A stretch of 64,000 nucleotides of DNA from Branchiostoma floridae (lineage: Eukaryota; Chordata; Leptocardii; Amphioxiformes; Branchiostomatidae), in the NCBI RefSeq assembly GCF_000003815.2, contig NC_049982.1, positions 17,060,365-17,124,364 of the forward strand, in the 5' to 3' direction. The notes beneath the pieces are model-generated. The model was not told the origin of the DNA. It did no database searches and saw nothing but the letters and a program-made list of their open reading frames with translations. Below are positions 37,801 to 49,900 of the stretch, in pieces; position 1 is the stretch's first letter; every line of letters begins with the position of its first letter. The position numbers and the translations under genes are program-made.

Positions 37801-39217
37801 CATACTGGTAGATGCATATGCATACAAAATTGAACTAAGAAGTGACTAGATAAAAAGGAGGACAGAATGGTTAGGTTAACAAATTATGTTAGGCATACTA
37901 GAAATATTTAACAAGTTACAAGTACTAGTATGTTTCTTCAACAGGAGGTTCAGATGGTTTTGTGAACATCTGGGACGGTTTCCACAAAAAGAGGCTGTGT
38001 CAATTCCACCGCTATCCCACCAGCATTGCTTCCCTTGCCTTCAGCCATGATGGCAGCGTCCTGGCTATTGCTTCATCCTACATGTATGAGGAGCTGGATG
38101 TGGAACATCCAGAGGATGCCATCTACATCCGTAATGTCACCGATCAGGAAACCAAACCCAAGTAAGCACAGATGTACACTTTCCATTGCAATTTGTCTGA
38201 TGGCACAGATGACTTATTACCTTTGCCAAGTAGGATTACCTTTGCCAAGTAGGTCTGGATGAGACCTGGAAATAATGAGATGTTGGGCCCCCTAGCGGCT
38301 TGCTACAGGACTGCAGATGAACTTCCGGTTTTGATATCTTGAGTTATGAACATGCTATGGTCATGATTTTTGAGTGGTGGATACTATACAATTAAAATAC
38401 TCACCCCTGATTTGGAGCAAGTCTCAGACAAAACTATGGAACTGAAAGGTAAAATGGATAATCTCAATAAAGTATGCATGCCTTCTCCACCAATCTTGAA
38501 CACATCTTGAACTGGATAAGTTAATATACATTATTTGTCCCTCTCTTCCTCAAGTACCTCAAGAACATCCAATGTCATTGTTTCTCTCTCTCTCTCTCTA
38601 CAAATGTATAAATCACTTACTGCATGTTTAAAAAACATTTAGAATAGAAGAAATATTGTAAACAAAAATAATGTGTATACAGTATAGTTTTTGCATCCTT
38701 TGTAGAAGTGAAGCACCACCTTGCTCTACTCTTGTCCTTTTCCCATTTATCCATGCAATAATATCAAGCAAAGTACACACCCCAACTTTGGCAACAACTT
38801 GCAACACCATTCCCAATTTTGAAGTTTTAAAAGCATGTTATCTATTTGAGAAAATTTGGTAGCTCTTGGTGGAAAGTTTGGACCCCTTAGCAGCTTTTTT
38901 GGAACTGCAGGGGCTGATTTTGTTTGGAGGAGAATAAGTTAGCTTTGCATGCATGTACAGAAATAGAAAGTGCTGTGTAGATTGTTCTAGCTGTGCTCAT
39001 GTTCTTGTACCTGTCCAAAGCGCCACCAGGTGGTCTGCTGTGGTACTGCAACTGCAGGTCTCCTTGATACCTGGCTGCAGCAGCCATTGTACATACAGTA
39101 ACTGTGGGTGACTTGCAATACTCGGCTCAAATATATTCCAGTAAAAATTTGGCTATGCAATAAATCCCTCTAATATACAAACATTTGCATTGCAGAACCT
39201 CAGGAGCAGCTTCTTGA
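34822..39217 (+). CDS. BUB3: Mitotic spindle checkpoint protein BUB3 (about 334 aa)
   Basis: Seven coding exons join in phase: 34822-35028, 36556-36625, 36763-36914, 37104-37285, 37493-37647, 37945-38161, 39196-39217. The protein is a seven-blade WD40 propeller, nearly collinear with human BUB3: EFKLN near the N-terminus, [13 protein letters not shown] (blade 1), [17 protein letters not shown] and [84 protein letters not shown] and [11 protein letters not shown]3 binds GLEBS motifs of BUB1 and BUBR1 and brings them to phosphorylated KNL1 at kinetochores. The last exon is only 22 nt and encodes TSGAAS; it is the least certain. The exon containing the ATG starts at an acceptor (CCTTCTAG, 34800), so a non-coding first exon lies upstream. 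Confidence 0.96.
35155..35300. repeat. Short inverted repeats, CTCCTTCTGATTGG family
   Basis: CTCCTTCTGATTGGTGTGT and TAAGCTCCTTCTGACCGG on one side face ACCAATTAGAAGGAGC and CCAATCAAAAGGAGC on the other, in BUB3 intron 1. Probably a foldback element; boundaries not resolved. Confidence 0.5.
35372..35634. mobile_element. 263-bp hAT-like MITE
   Basis: The ends are inverted copies, CAGGGCTCGAAAT on the left and, read inversely, CAGGGCTTGAAATACT on the right. CAGGGCTCGAAAT ends are common in non-autonomous hAT elements of invertebrates (from memory). The interior contains inverted GGTGCACC motifs. Flanks share TAATG (5 bp), not a full 8-bp duplication, so the assignment is tentative. It lies in BUB3 intron 1. 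Confidence 0.6.
36201..36219. repeat. (GTGA)n microsatellite
   Basis: Short perfect tetranucleotide repeat in BUB3 intron 1. Confidence 0.8.
38583..38599. repeat. (CT)n microsatellite
   Basis: Short dinucleotide repeat in the last BUB3 intron. Confidence 0.8.
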
Positions 39218-40305
39218 AACAAAAGCCACAGAGGACAACAATTCTGACTTTGTGCAGTTCAAGAAAGACAAGTACATAATGTAGTATGGTGCCAGCTTCA
39301 TTACAGAGAATGTTTCCCAAAACTACGTGGAAATTGAATTGCATGCTAGATACACTGTATAACAGAAGTACTGTACAGGTAGGCTTTATGATATATGATA
39401 GCTTAAAGAATAAGATAAGCAATTAATATACATGTAGCATATTCATAGACCTCTAAGTAAAATTAAAATAGCTGGAGTTTTTTCCTACATACAGAAAATA
39501 AAGGAAATACTTTGTACATATTGTAGTGTTTTGGTAGTACAATTAATTCATAATTGCATCTCAGGTGGATGTCATAAGTTTGATTTTTTATTGGCTTGGA
39601 ACTAATCATTTTTAGCTTGTATTTCAGTACTTATTATCCTCATACCTGGTAGTACTTAGGATAGGAGAGTTGTAAAGGTTGTACATGTACCATTAGGAAT
39701 CATAGGAGGAGTTGTGTGGCCATAACCTAAACAGAAATACAGAAGAAGATGGATAGGGAACTATATCTTACCGAAGAAACATATATGCTGTAGACCCTCA
39801 CCCTTCTCCCAAAAAAGAAATGTTTGCACTTGAATTCCTTGCCTCCAACATGATGTCCTGGTCTATTGTCAACATTTTCTTTTGTTACACGCTGTCACTA
39901 ATGTTGAATAAAGTACAGTTGTTTTCCTGATATGTATTGTGCCTTATGTAAACCTTGCATTTACCTTGTCCCATGGCATTGACACCCACAGCCTTTCATT
40001 TTGTGGGTTCAAAGACCAAGTAGCTCAACAACTGTACCCAAGCTTAATGAAAAAAGTGTCACCTACATAATGTTTCGAACAGAAAGTAAAGACAAGGAGG
40101 AAAAGTAGATAAATTGAATAGTCTTGATATTACCAGGTTAGTTTTATCTCCCTTTGTAGGGATTTCCCTATAGATTATATCAGGTCACCAGTTACCTGGT
40201 AACAGTCAAATGTGCATTTAGTTGCTAACCCTGTTATCTCATTTCATTGTTCTACCACCCGGCACCTTAGGCCATGGCTTGTTTGGTGACACAATTAACA
40301 TCTAA
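39218..40305. other. BUB3 3' UTR and intergenic DNA
   Basis: AT-rich, no gene seen. Confidence 0.5.
39907..39912 (+). other. Polyadenylation signal of BUB3
   Basis: AATAAA 690 bases after the proposed stop, followed within about 20 bases by a GT/T-rich stretch. An earlier AATAAA near 39160 lies before the last exon and is therefore intronic in this model. Confidence 0.5.
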
Positions 40306-40661
40306 TTTATTGGTCAACTTCATGGCAACATATTGTTTACACGGAACACAAGTTACGTCTGCCCAGCACTGTTGCCACGGCACGCGCACTCTATGGTTCT
40401 GGATATCACAAAAGGCCAACCGGCTAACCCTTGTCGAGGAACTAGGAATCCAGTGGTAGGAGTGGTACTTGATAGAAGTGTAAACCACTCCACAACTGGC
40501 ACCAATGGTCTGATTGCTGATGCTTTGAACTTAAATTATCAAGAGGAACCTTTGAAATACTTGACTTTGCTTTTCTCTCCTGGAGTGGATGAATATTTCA
40601 ACTTACAGCTCTGTTTTGGACAGTTGACGACATTTCTCTTGGGAAGGACACCACAGTTCAG
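40306..40661 (+). CDS. Possible 5' exon of the unknown gene at 41017-42181
   Basis: An open frame begins after a stop at 40303. The first ATG is at 40393, and an acceptor-like CTGCCCAG lies shortly before. It runs to a good donor (TTCAG followed by GTTAGT) at 40661. The peptide looks protein-like (for example GVVLDRSVNHSTTGTNGLIA and a Phe/Leu-rich segment) but I recognise no family. It ends in phase 2, whereas the next exon needs phase 1, so another small exon would be required or the two are unrelated. Confidence 0.35.
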
Positions 40662-41016
40662 GTTAGTCACAAGTTATAAAACATTCTATTTACACCCTGC
40701 CTTTGCAGCCTGTGCAGCAATGAACAAAACTGAAGCAAATAGTTGTTTGATTTGAAGCCATCACATCCTGTTTGTAGAGCTGTGTAATTGGCTATTTTCT
40801 CAACACAATGCCCATGTATTCAATTCTGTGCAGCCATACTTATGATGCAGCACAACCTTACTCTCCAGCTAATAAAAAAAGTCCTTTTTTCTATAGCTTC
40901 CAATAAAGCTTGATTTAGTGTACAGCCAGCAAATACTGCAGCAAATTTCCGATCAGTGTACCACAGTCTATTTTAAAGGGATTAACCGTAACATTTGAAA
41001 GGGTTGTTAGTTACAG

Positions 41017-42181
41017 GAATGGAAGAGATCCAGGAGGACCTGAAGGTACCAGAGTGGTTCCAGCAGTACAGGCATGCCCACCAGCGCCAGCTCAGTTACA
41101 AGGGGAAAGCCCAGCAACTTAGGAGGTCCTTACTTCAACAGGTGGGTGGGAACATGGGACTAGAACACAGTTTACACCAAGAATAGAACCATGAGAAATC
41201 ATGGTTGAATGCTCAGCTTAGACATTCAGAAGAGTTGGTACTGCCAACCTGTGCACAAGCTGCGGATACTTCTTTGAATCAATACTTTCATGTCTTTATC
41301 TTATAACTGTCTCTTTCATTTGCAGAATCAGCAGTCGCTGTCTTACGCCCTGGATCGAGTCAGGCAAGTAGAATTCAGTGGCAAGCATGCTGTTAAACCT
41401 GACCAAGACTTCCAGCTTGGTACAAATGGGCCAGCTGCCTTCCCCACACGTTCTGTTTCAAATCGATTTCATTTCAAACAGAAGCTGCCGAGACGACTTG
41501 AACCTATCAGGGATTCCAACAGAACTGCAGAAGTAAAGCTTAAGAATCAACAGAATGGGCAAAAGACTAGGGAAGAAACTTCAATGACTCATCAAGTAAT
41601 AGATGCTTACAGAAAGATATTACTGCCTTCTTGCAGCATCCCTCCTTCACATGGACAATTCCTACCACAGAGAGCAGCTGGAAAGTCAACTGTAAGTCAA
41701 TGTACAGACAAGCACACCATCATGTTTGTACATGGGAACCAAATGATCTGGAATACTGTCAAACAACCTGAGCAAACAATACCCTCTGTTACAGAGTGAC
41801 AAATAGATTATCGTGACCTTTTTCCACATGGAACACGATCAATGCTGCAGTCAAATGTATTGAAAAACATCTATTCTTTTGAATCATAAATGTCATGCTG
41901 CAGAAGTGATGACTGTAAAACATGGCAAGTACGCTTGTATCTTTTTAATGAACATTTTTAATTTGTTTCCACAGATACAGTCCAAATGGACTACTACACA
42001 GCTCTCATGTACTGTATACATAGAAAACTTTCAGCATAATCTAAAATATCCAAAGCATCAGAACAATATTACTAAAATTCATATGGTGAGCTATCTCTTA
42101 TTTACATCTGATTATACAGACACATGTCGAGTAGTGAAAGCTGACATCCCATTCCTAACATTGCAATCAGGTTCCACCTAA
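41017..42181 (+). CDS. Uncharacterized small protein gene
   Basis: Three exons with good splice sites join in phase 0: 41017-41141, 41326-41691, 41975-42181 (TAA). If the ATG at 41019 is the start, the product is 231 aa. The first exon's phase also allows an upstream coding exon. The N-terminal part is charged and helical (GMEEIQEDLKVPEWFQQYRH, rich in Gln/Arg), consistent with a coiled coil. The middle is basic and low in hydrophobics; the C-terminus contains TVYIENFQHNLKYP. No signal peptide or membrane segment. The strong donor GTAAGT at 41692 supports the second border. I recognise no family, so no function is proposed. It lies 3' of BUB3 on the same strand and converges with CCDC142. Confidence 0.6.
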
Positions 42182-43904
42182 GGAACTTACCTACAGCAAA
42201 GTACTCTAATGGAAATCATTCATATGACATTTACCATTACCAACTTAAACCTCAGATAAGTTAAAAAGCACAGAATGCTTTTCCCATACTTATACGCCAT
42301 CTTTATTGTATTATCATTGCTTTTTGTATTGTACTCTTTTGTTGAGTCTAAAACCAAACTATAGCCTGGTAGCCAGCTGTATCATATCTTCCGAGTCTCT
42401 TCTGTCTCTCCACATTTGCAGAGAGGACAGAAGAGACTCAGTAGCAATAATACTGCTAGATACCAGGCTAGCGTAACTAGTTAGTTTGTACAGGAATCCT
42501 CTGGACATTCCTGGTACATGTTCATAAATACACATAGACGTGAGTGGAGGCAAATAGTCACTTCTGAAGGAAAGAATAATAAGGAATGTTATGACTGAAT
42601 ATCAGCATGTGGTCGACATTATTTTGGTGTCTGACCTGTATTCTTTTTTTATTCATAAGGATTTGCAATAAAAAGAGCTCTGATGTTTACACATCGCAAC
42701 ATTTCTTTCTACAATATATGCACAGGTAAACATGTCCTGAGGTAGATTCAATCCACATAAAACCCTCTCACTTTTACATAGCGCACACAACACAAACGAA
42801 AATATAACTTTCACATCAAAGACCGAAAATATCTAGATTAATCTACATTTTTGTATTCATCACAATTAATGTCCTTTCAATAACTTTAAACCTGCAGTCA
42901 CTTTTTACTTCAATCTACATGTATTCCTGAAGAGCACATCATCACATTAACCTACATGTAGTAAACTTATTTTAGCCTCAACACAAACATGAAAGATAAC
43001 GATCACTTCACCAATGGCAACATGATTTCTGTATCTCTGTACAAGACCTGGCTCTTTTAAAACTATGTATCATAGTTCATATCAAAATTTATACATTTTA
43101 TTGTATTCATACATTGCAGTAGCTGCCCAAAGTATATTCACAAAACAAAACTTGACATGACATAGGAGGGAGAAACAAGTTTACTTCTAATTCACAAAAC
43201 AGTCTATGACTCTACATAAAACATAATACATGTACAGTATTACATGTACAGTATTTTTATTACAAAGCAGTGTAACGCCACATGACATGTACATCATACT
43301 TCACACTGATTATCTTGTCATCCCAAAACAAAGTTGAGTCAAACCTATGGCACAGCACTGATACATGTACTATGGTGTAGCTGAGTTCGTTATACACAGC
43401 TAACCCTACTCATGTTTGACTACATGTACATGCTAGGAAATCCTGGTTTCAATATACTTACATGTACTTCAATTATTATTCTGCACTGCAGAAAATGGAC
43501 TTACATGTAGAAGATGGTGCCTTGTATATATATAACTTACATTCCTTCCATCACAGACATTATATAATAACATGTTGGAAATCCAGCCCCTCCCCCCAGA
43601 AAATTCTTTGGCCATCCCATGTACATCCTGTATCTGCAAATCTTGATGACCAACACAATGTGGGCATTCATGGCTTTGTACAGTTTAGGGTCCACCAGTC
43701 AATTGCCTACAACAACCATGCCAAATATCAATGAGATGCAATGAATATTGACCAAAGAAATCATCTTTGCCACAGCAGTATAATCTAAGAAGGGAGAGAT
43801 CTTCCCCCTCTGGCAAAGCTCACTCTTTTGACAAATTTAAGTCAATACACATGAATGAGTTGCTCCAGCCTGACAAAGTCTTGCTGACACTTGCCCAGTT
43901 CAGG
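42182..43904. other. Convergent intergenic region / 3' UTRs
   Basis: 3' flanks of the unknown + strand gene and of CCDC142 on the - strand. AT-rich with many ACATGTA motifs. Contains the foldback element at 42362-42470. No gene seen. Confidence 0.5.
42362..42470. repeat. 109-bp foldback MITE with nested inverted repeats
   Basis: The ends are TAGCCTGGTAGC (42362-42373) and GATACCAGGCTA (42459-42470), inverted with one mismatch. An inner perfect 14-bp inverted repeat is GAGTCTCTTCTGTC (42393-42406) with its complement at 42426-42439. The end motif AGATACCAGGCT recurs near 33536 and, as GGATACCAGGCTAGC, near 26125, so it belongs to a dispersed family. Confidence 0.65.
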
Positions 43905-46900
43905 TCATAACACATCCGTCTGTCCTGACATGCAAGGGAAGGATGGCAGCTTCCACTGTCTCTCCCCACCATGCACCCTGAGGGCCAGCCATGCTTGGCG
44001 GTTGGGCAGGCGGTACAAATCCTCCTCACTGCCGCCCATGGCCACATCGCTGTCGCTGCCATTGGCGATAGGACTGTCGCTGCTGAAGCTACCGCGGTTG
44101 GACCCGGGGCCTGTACTGTGGCTGTACTCAGACACTGCAGCAATATACACATATGTATCATTATATTGCAGAAGTAACAGTGGGGTTTCCAGTGCCACCA
44201 ACTGACCAGTCTAACTGGTTGATGCATTGGGTTCCTAAGCTCGCAGGCCTAGGTTCGAATCCCAGGAGCCAGGTGACTGTATTACTTGCCTCGTGTTTCA
44301 CAGACATACTAGTACAAGTGTAAGTATTAACTATAGATAATCCAGATGTGATAATCTTGTAAAAATTTGGCTGGTTTCTAGAAAAAAGGTAAATGAAATC
44401 CTGTATTTTTCACACAAAGTACATGTATTATCGGTAGCAGTAATGGGTAGGAAGAGGGCCTAGCGAAGACTCATTGGAAGAAAAGAAAGAGGGATTGGAT
44501 AAGGAAAGTTTTGTTCCAATCTTCTACTGTGTTTTGCATCAAATAGTTGTAAAAACTTCCATCCACTCACTGTTTGACTCCAGAGTGTGGCTGAGTTTCA
44601 GGCCACCATCACTCCCTGTCTCGCTCTTCCCTTTCCTGCCAAACGGCTGTTTCTTCAGCAGTGTGACCACCCCCTCCACATGTTTGAAGGCATCCAGGGA
44701 GAGGATGCTCTGCTGGGCATCTGCAGACAGGCTGCTGAATTCTGAGGAGATGAAGTTTCTCACACAGCCGAAGTCCAGCTGTAGCTGATGCGCACCATGG
44801 TAACTGTGACAACAAAGTACATTTACCTATATGTGTGGAGTGTGTTTGTTGAGTAGTTAGTTGCCTTATTGTTGTTAATTTTAACTACGTATAGATAATG
44901 AATTTGTTATCAATTTTTCTGTATAACTATAAGTATTTTTCTGTAAAAATGTATAAGTAAATATTACAAGCCATCACAGTGAACAATGTTTAAGGACTAT
45001 AATACAGAAATACTTGAAATGAATTCCAATGTAAGTTCTTTAGCCTGTTAAATACAGTACACACCTGAACTTGATCCTCTCCTTCAGTATGTGGCTCAAC
45101 CAGGACTCCAACATGGCACTGACAGCAACTGAAACAGCCGAGATCTGGGCTGTTGTCTTCAGCTTGCTCACCCCCTCTGTGACAGGGAAAAGCACAGTCT
45201 CCACTGCCTGCTCAGCATAAGTATTGGGTTCCTCTGGAAGATCTACAATTCAACACAGGAGAAAATAACAACCATAAACAACAGAGCAATGACTACAGGC
45301 AAAACATACATCAGAGTATCTTCCCACTATGATTCTATCTGACAGGTCAATGAAACTTCAATGATACTTTGATGGTGTTACATCCGCAGGTTGTGACATT
45401 ACCACAGCAGGCAACATCATCTGTAACTAAGACACATTCAATAATCTACAACCCTATTCATAGACAAACTACAAACTTCAATTGGGATCACACTCCCATT
45501 CTATACATACATTTATACACATGTATAACCAACCAAGCAGAAAGATATGGAGATCCCCCTGAGGTCCCAATGGAGGGAAGGAACACAGGGGCAGGTTATA
45601 CTGCCAAAATGACGTACTAATTCTGTTTTCACTTTTTGTCACATCCTTGCTCATATTTTAGACATCATCATCACCATCTGTTCAATCCTCATTGACATTT
45701 TACTATCATCATCACTGAATAACTCCTTGTATTTCAAGATTTCTGTTGTAACTTTTGGCATCTACCACAGCCCATCTGTCTAATGTACAACATATCCTCC
45801 AGGCAGTTTTAGAGGTGAATGTGAGTGTGAAGGAGAATGCTATTCCTAGTAGACAGAATCCCCCGTCCTGATCCATTAACAGCCTGCCAGCCCAACCTGT
45901 GGTTACTCTGGCAGGAAGCTTTCACACATGAGTGCACCATTCCATGGATCACACAAGGCAAGGACATGCCAAGGTTGCTGTAGTGGCCACTTAATGAGTT
46001 ATTTTAAGGCCTCACTTTACACGCATACAGACGTCTTTGGTAAGACGATTTGGGAAATGGCCACATAAATCTTTAAGGAGATTTCCTGAGGTATCAAGGT
46101 GTGGAAAACATTTCATACATCAAGACATGGCAGCCCCACTGGCATCAATGGGTAAAAGACCAAAAAACGAATTCAAATTGAATTTCTTGCCCCAGTTTTT
46201 TTACATTGGCACACACATGGATCTTTTCACAATTGACTTCAGGAAAAAAACATAAGAAATATAAGTACAGTCAACTCAGCCCATTGATCACCCCAGTCAA
46301 TTAAACACCACTTGTACATACTAACATAGCTTGGATGTGCTGCTTGTGCAAGCTTTGACTGAACTTTATTTTGAAATACGTGTACAGAATGCAGAACATT
46401 TCACCATGAATTTGTACATTGAAATATATGCTTCAAGCTTATGTATAGCTAGCGACCACACATGGCCTGGGACACAGGCCAATGTGACCTGGCCCTCCAG
46501 CACATGAAGATTCACTAAATACATTGTGCCAACCTTCATTGTAGCAAAGAAAAAAGTTAAAATTAGAGTCAGGAGGTTGCTGTTTGAAAGGTGAGTGTTT
46601 TTGTTATATTTTGTGTGAATTTGGTGGTTGGGTCGAGTTGATCAGGGTGTTGGGCCGAGTTGACCAAGGCAATAGGCCAAGTTGACCAGGATGTTGGTCC
46701 AAGTTGTCCAGATACTGAAACTTTGTTAACCTTCAGCAATTGTCAACATATCCAAATTTGCAAATATGGGCATCTTTTTTGCCATCCTTGGGGATGCAGT
46801 GGATGCCATCCATAAAATTTACTTGCTGTGGCCTTACAAGAAAATTATCTTCTTCATGTACATTCCCTGCTGCTGAGATAGAAGTAGACCTGATCTAACT

Positions 46901-49900
46901 GCCATTTGTTCCAACAGGCCAAATGTTGGAAAAGATCTGAATTCCAGTCCAATAATCTATACAATACACACATGATAATAATGTGTACAAAAGTGTACAA
47001 CAGGAAATTACCCAGACTGCTCTTCTTCCTCCAGACCTTGCCTGTTGGCATACATTCCTGCCAGAAGTTAGTGGTCATCTTGGTGCAGTCTTGTGAGAAG
47101 GCTTGACTTGCTGCACTGGACAGGCACTGTGGGGGTACAAACAAGCTTTTAATACATGCTTCATACATGGGTCGATATACAATCTGTAGTCACGTTGTTT
47201 AACAAGAGTGACCTTATTTCAATAGTTCAAAGACAAGAATGAAGAAAGACAACAAAAAAATACTTGGTATAGACTGTGGCCATGCTATGGTACTTACATG
47301 TAGACCAGCACTGATGTGGTTGAGCTGCTGCACCATGTGGTTGAGCCTCAATTTGAGCTGGTAGTTTGCACCTCCTGATTCTGCCAGGATGTACAACTGT
47401 CTGCTCTGCTTCAGGGACATCACTGCTGTGTCAGTCAACACCTGGGCAGGGTCACAGGATAATGTACATCACAAATGGCATGCACACATGAGTAACCATA
47501 TAATTGCATGATTTAATTGATTTTTATATAACTCTATGTCAGCTGTCATCAGAACTATCATTTTCTGTCAGATGGTGACATAATTAAGCCACAATGTGGT
47601 ACCCTGTGCAGTCTTAAGAACCCCATTTCAAACAGACAGCTACAGTTTCACCCTTCCTTACGACTGTGAGGTCTCATCATTCAGCTCTGGGATGGACAAA
47701 CAACATCAATACCCCTGCTGGAAGTACGAAAATTATTGCTTAAGAGGTGTAGCAGGAATGCTGCCCTACCTTGAGATCTCTCTGTGACAGCAGTAAGAAC
47801 TTGTCCAGTGTCCATGACGACAGGTACAGGTTAGTCCTGGTGCTGAGCCAGTGTGAGGCAGACTGCAGCGTCGCCACCAGCCGGGCCAGAGTGGGCGGGA
47901 TGGACAGCAACAGCTGGGTCTGGTAGTTTGCCAGGGGAGGGATGACACCATTTTGTCCTGAAATAGTAAAGTGTTGGTAGAAAAATGTACACAGTTTGTT
48001 TTTTCTAGATAAGAACACATACAGATGTATGCATTGTGCTTTCTACCATGTTAACACCTGACCTCTGGACAGAGTGGTTAAGACGAATAGAGCTATGCAA
48101 CACAGTTTATTGACTTATTGATTGATTGGTTAGTTGCTGGCTGATTGGTTGGTTGGTTGGGTGGTTGGTTAATTAGTTGACCTTAGTTCAAAGGAAAATC
48201 TCTTACCTGAGGGATAGCCCTTCTGGAGGCTGTTCTCCACTGATTGCAGGACACTCAGAAGGGGGTAGCACACTTCCCGGCACAGCTGTACTGTCTGTGT
48301 GCCAAAGTCCCCAGGACCGATGGGTACAGGCACACACTTGTCTTTGGCAGATGTAGACAGCGCAGCACAAAATGCTGGAGGTATTCAAACAGTGGGCATT
48401 ATGAATATCTAACATATAGGCCTAATCATAAGTACCATAAGAGCAACTCTACTTCACTGATATTGGAGAAAAAATTGAATAGTTGATACATCTTCAACCA
48501 GCCATCTTCTGCAAAGCACTATATAGTACCCAAGTTTAGGAGTAAAATCACAAAGACAATAGGTTTCAAATGAATGTTCTTTGAAGTTTCATACAATACT
48601 ACCAATGGTTTAAGATGAAAAATCAACATTATGCCAACCAAGCTGTTGGAGAAATTCAAAGTGCAGAAAAGCAATGTGACCATTTTCAGGAATACCTGAA
48701 AATACTACAACCTTCTGGCTTGGATCTAATAAAGAGGCATGAAATTTAGCATTTTCAAATCAAACCCTGCCAGAGCATGTATGCAGCTTACCAGTATCCC
48801 AGTCCTGTATGGCAGCTGTGTGGTGTAAGCTATGTAGTACAGGCTGCAGTGCTGCTACTGCTGCTGTGGGGAGCATGTCTGTGCAAACAAAACATACAAC
48901 TTAATTTTGGTGAAAAGATCACCCTGATTTTCAAATGAAAACAAAATGAAACTGATGTTAGACTTGAAATAACATTCATAACACAAACGACTGCATAGTA
49001 CCATACTTGTTATACTATGTACTTCCTAGATTCCCTGAATATTTAAGTTCTTCTATCACTCTCATTATACTTTTAAGCAACTACTACTACCATAGCATTT
49101 TCCTCTTCACATTAATTTCACTGCTTACAATTTTAGTGTTATATTGAATCATGAATTGACAAAAATTCTTCTCAAGTTCTGAACTTCTGACGTTGATCAA
49201 CTTGATGTTCTTAAGTTGCTTTAAAATCTGATAATCATGGATCGCAATGAGTCATCCTCATACTCTGTAAGGCTTTCAAAGTGTGCATGTTATCAGTTCA
49301 TCTGATTATACTCAACCCTTGGGATCATAATATTACATTACATGTTGTCATGACATGACAAGCATACATTACAATTACATTAGGACTGGCCAATATAGTC
49401 TGTGGGAGCATCCTGTTATAAAAAAAAGTAGATAAACCTAATACACAAGTGAGTTTTCCATAACAAGCCAGCAAAAGACAGGTTTGATAATAGTTTCAAC
49501 AAGTTTGATTGGCTTTTTCCTACTTAAGTTGGCTCCCCAGACGAAGTGCTGCACATCAATGATCACCTCATCTCCCACACCTGACACTAGTCATTTGTCT
49601 TATCAAGCAAGATGACACCAGATAATGAGAACTTGTCTGAAAACACCTGTGCCACTGGTACATGTAGACAGGGTTATAAACTGAAGGTAATCAACTGTTC
49701 CCATTCAACTCATAAATCCTTGGTGACTTGCCTTTTCTTTCATTCACATTCAATGAATCTTTTCAGTAACATGTTGCAAATTAAGTCAAGATAAAACAGC
49801 CACTCTATAACCGTGTGAAATTCACGTAATTCCCCTTACTGATGGGATGACTTGCGTAAAAAAAAAGATGTTGAAACAATCATTCATATACACGCACATG

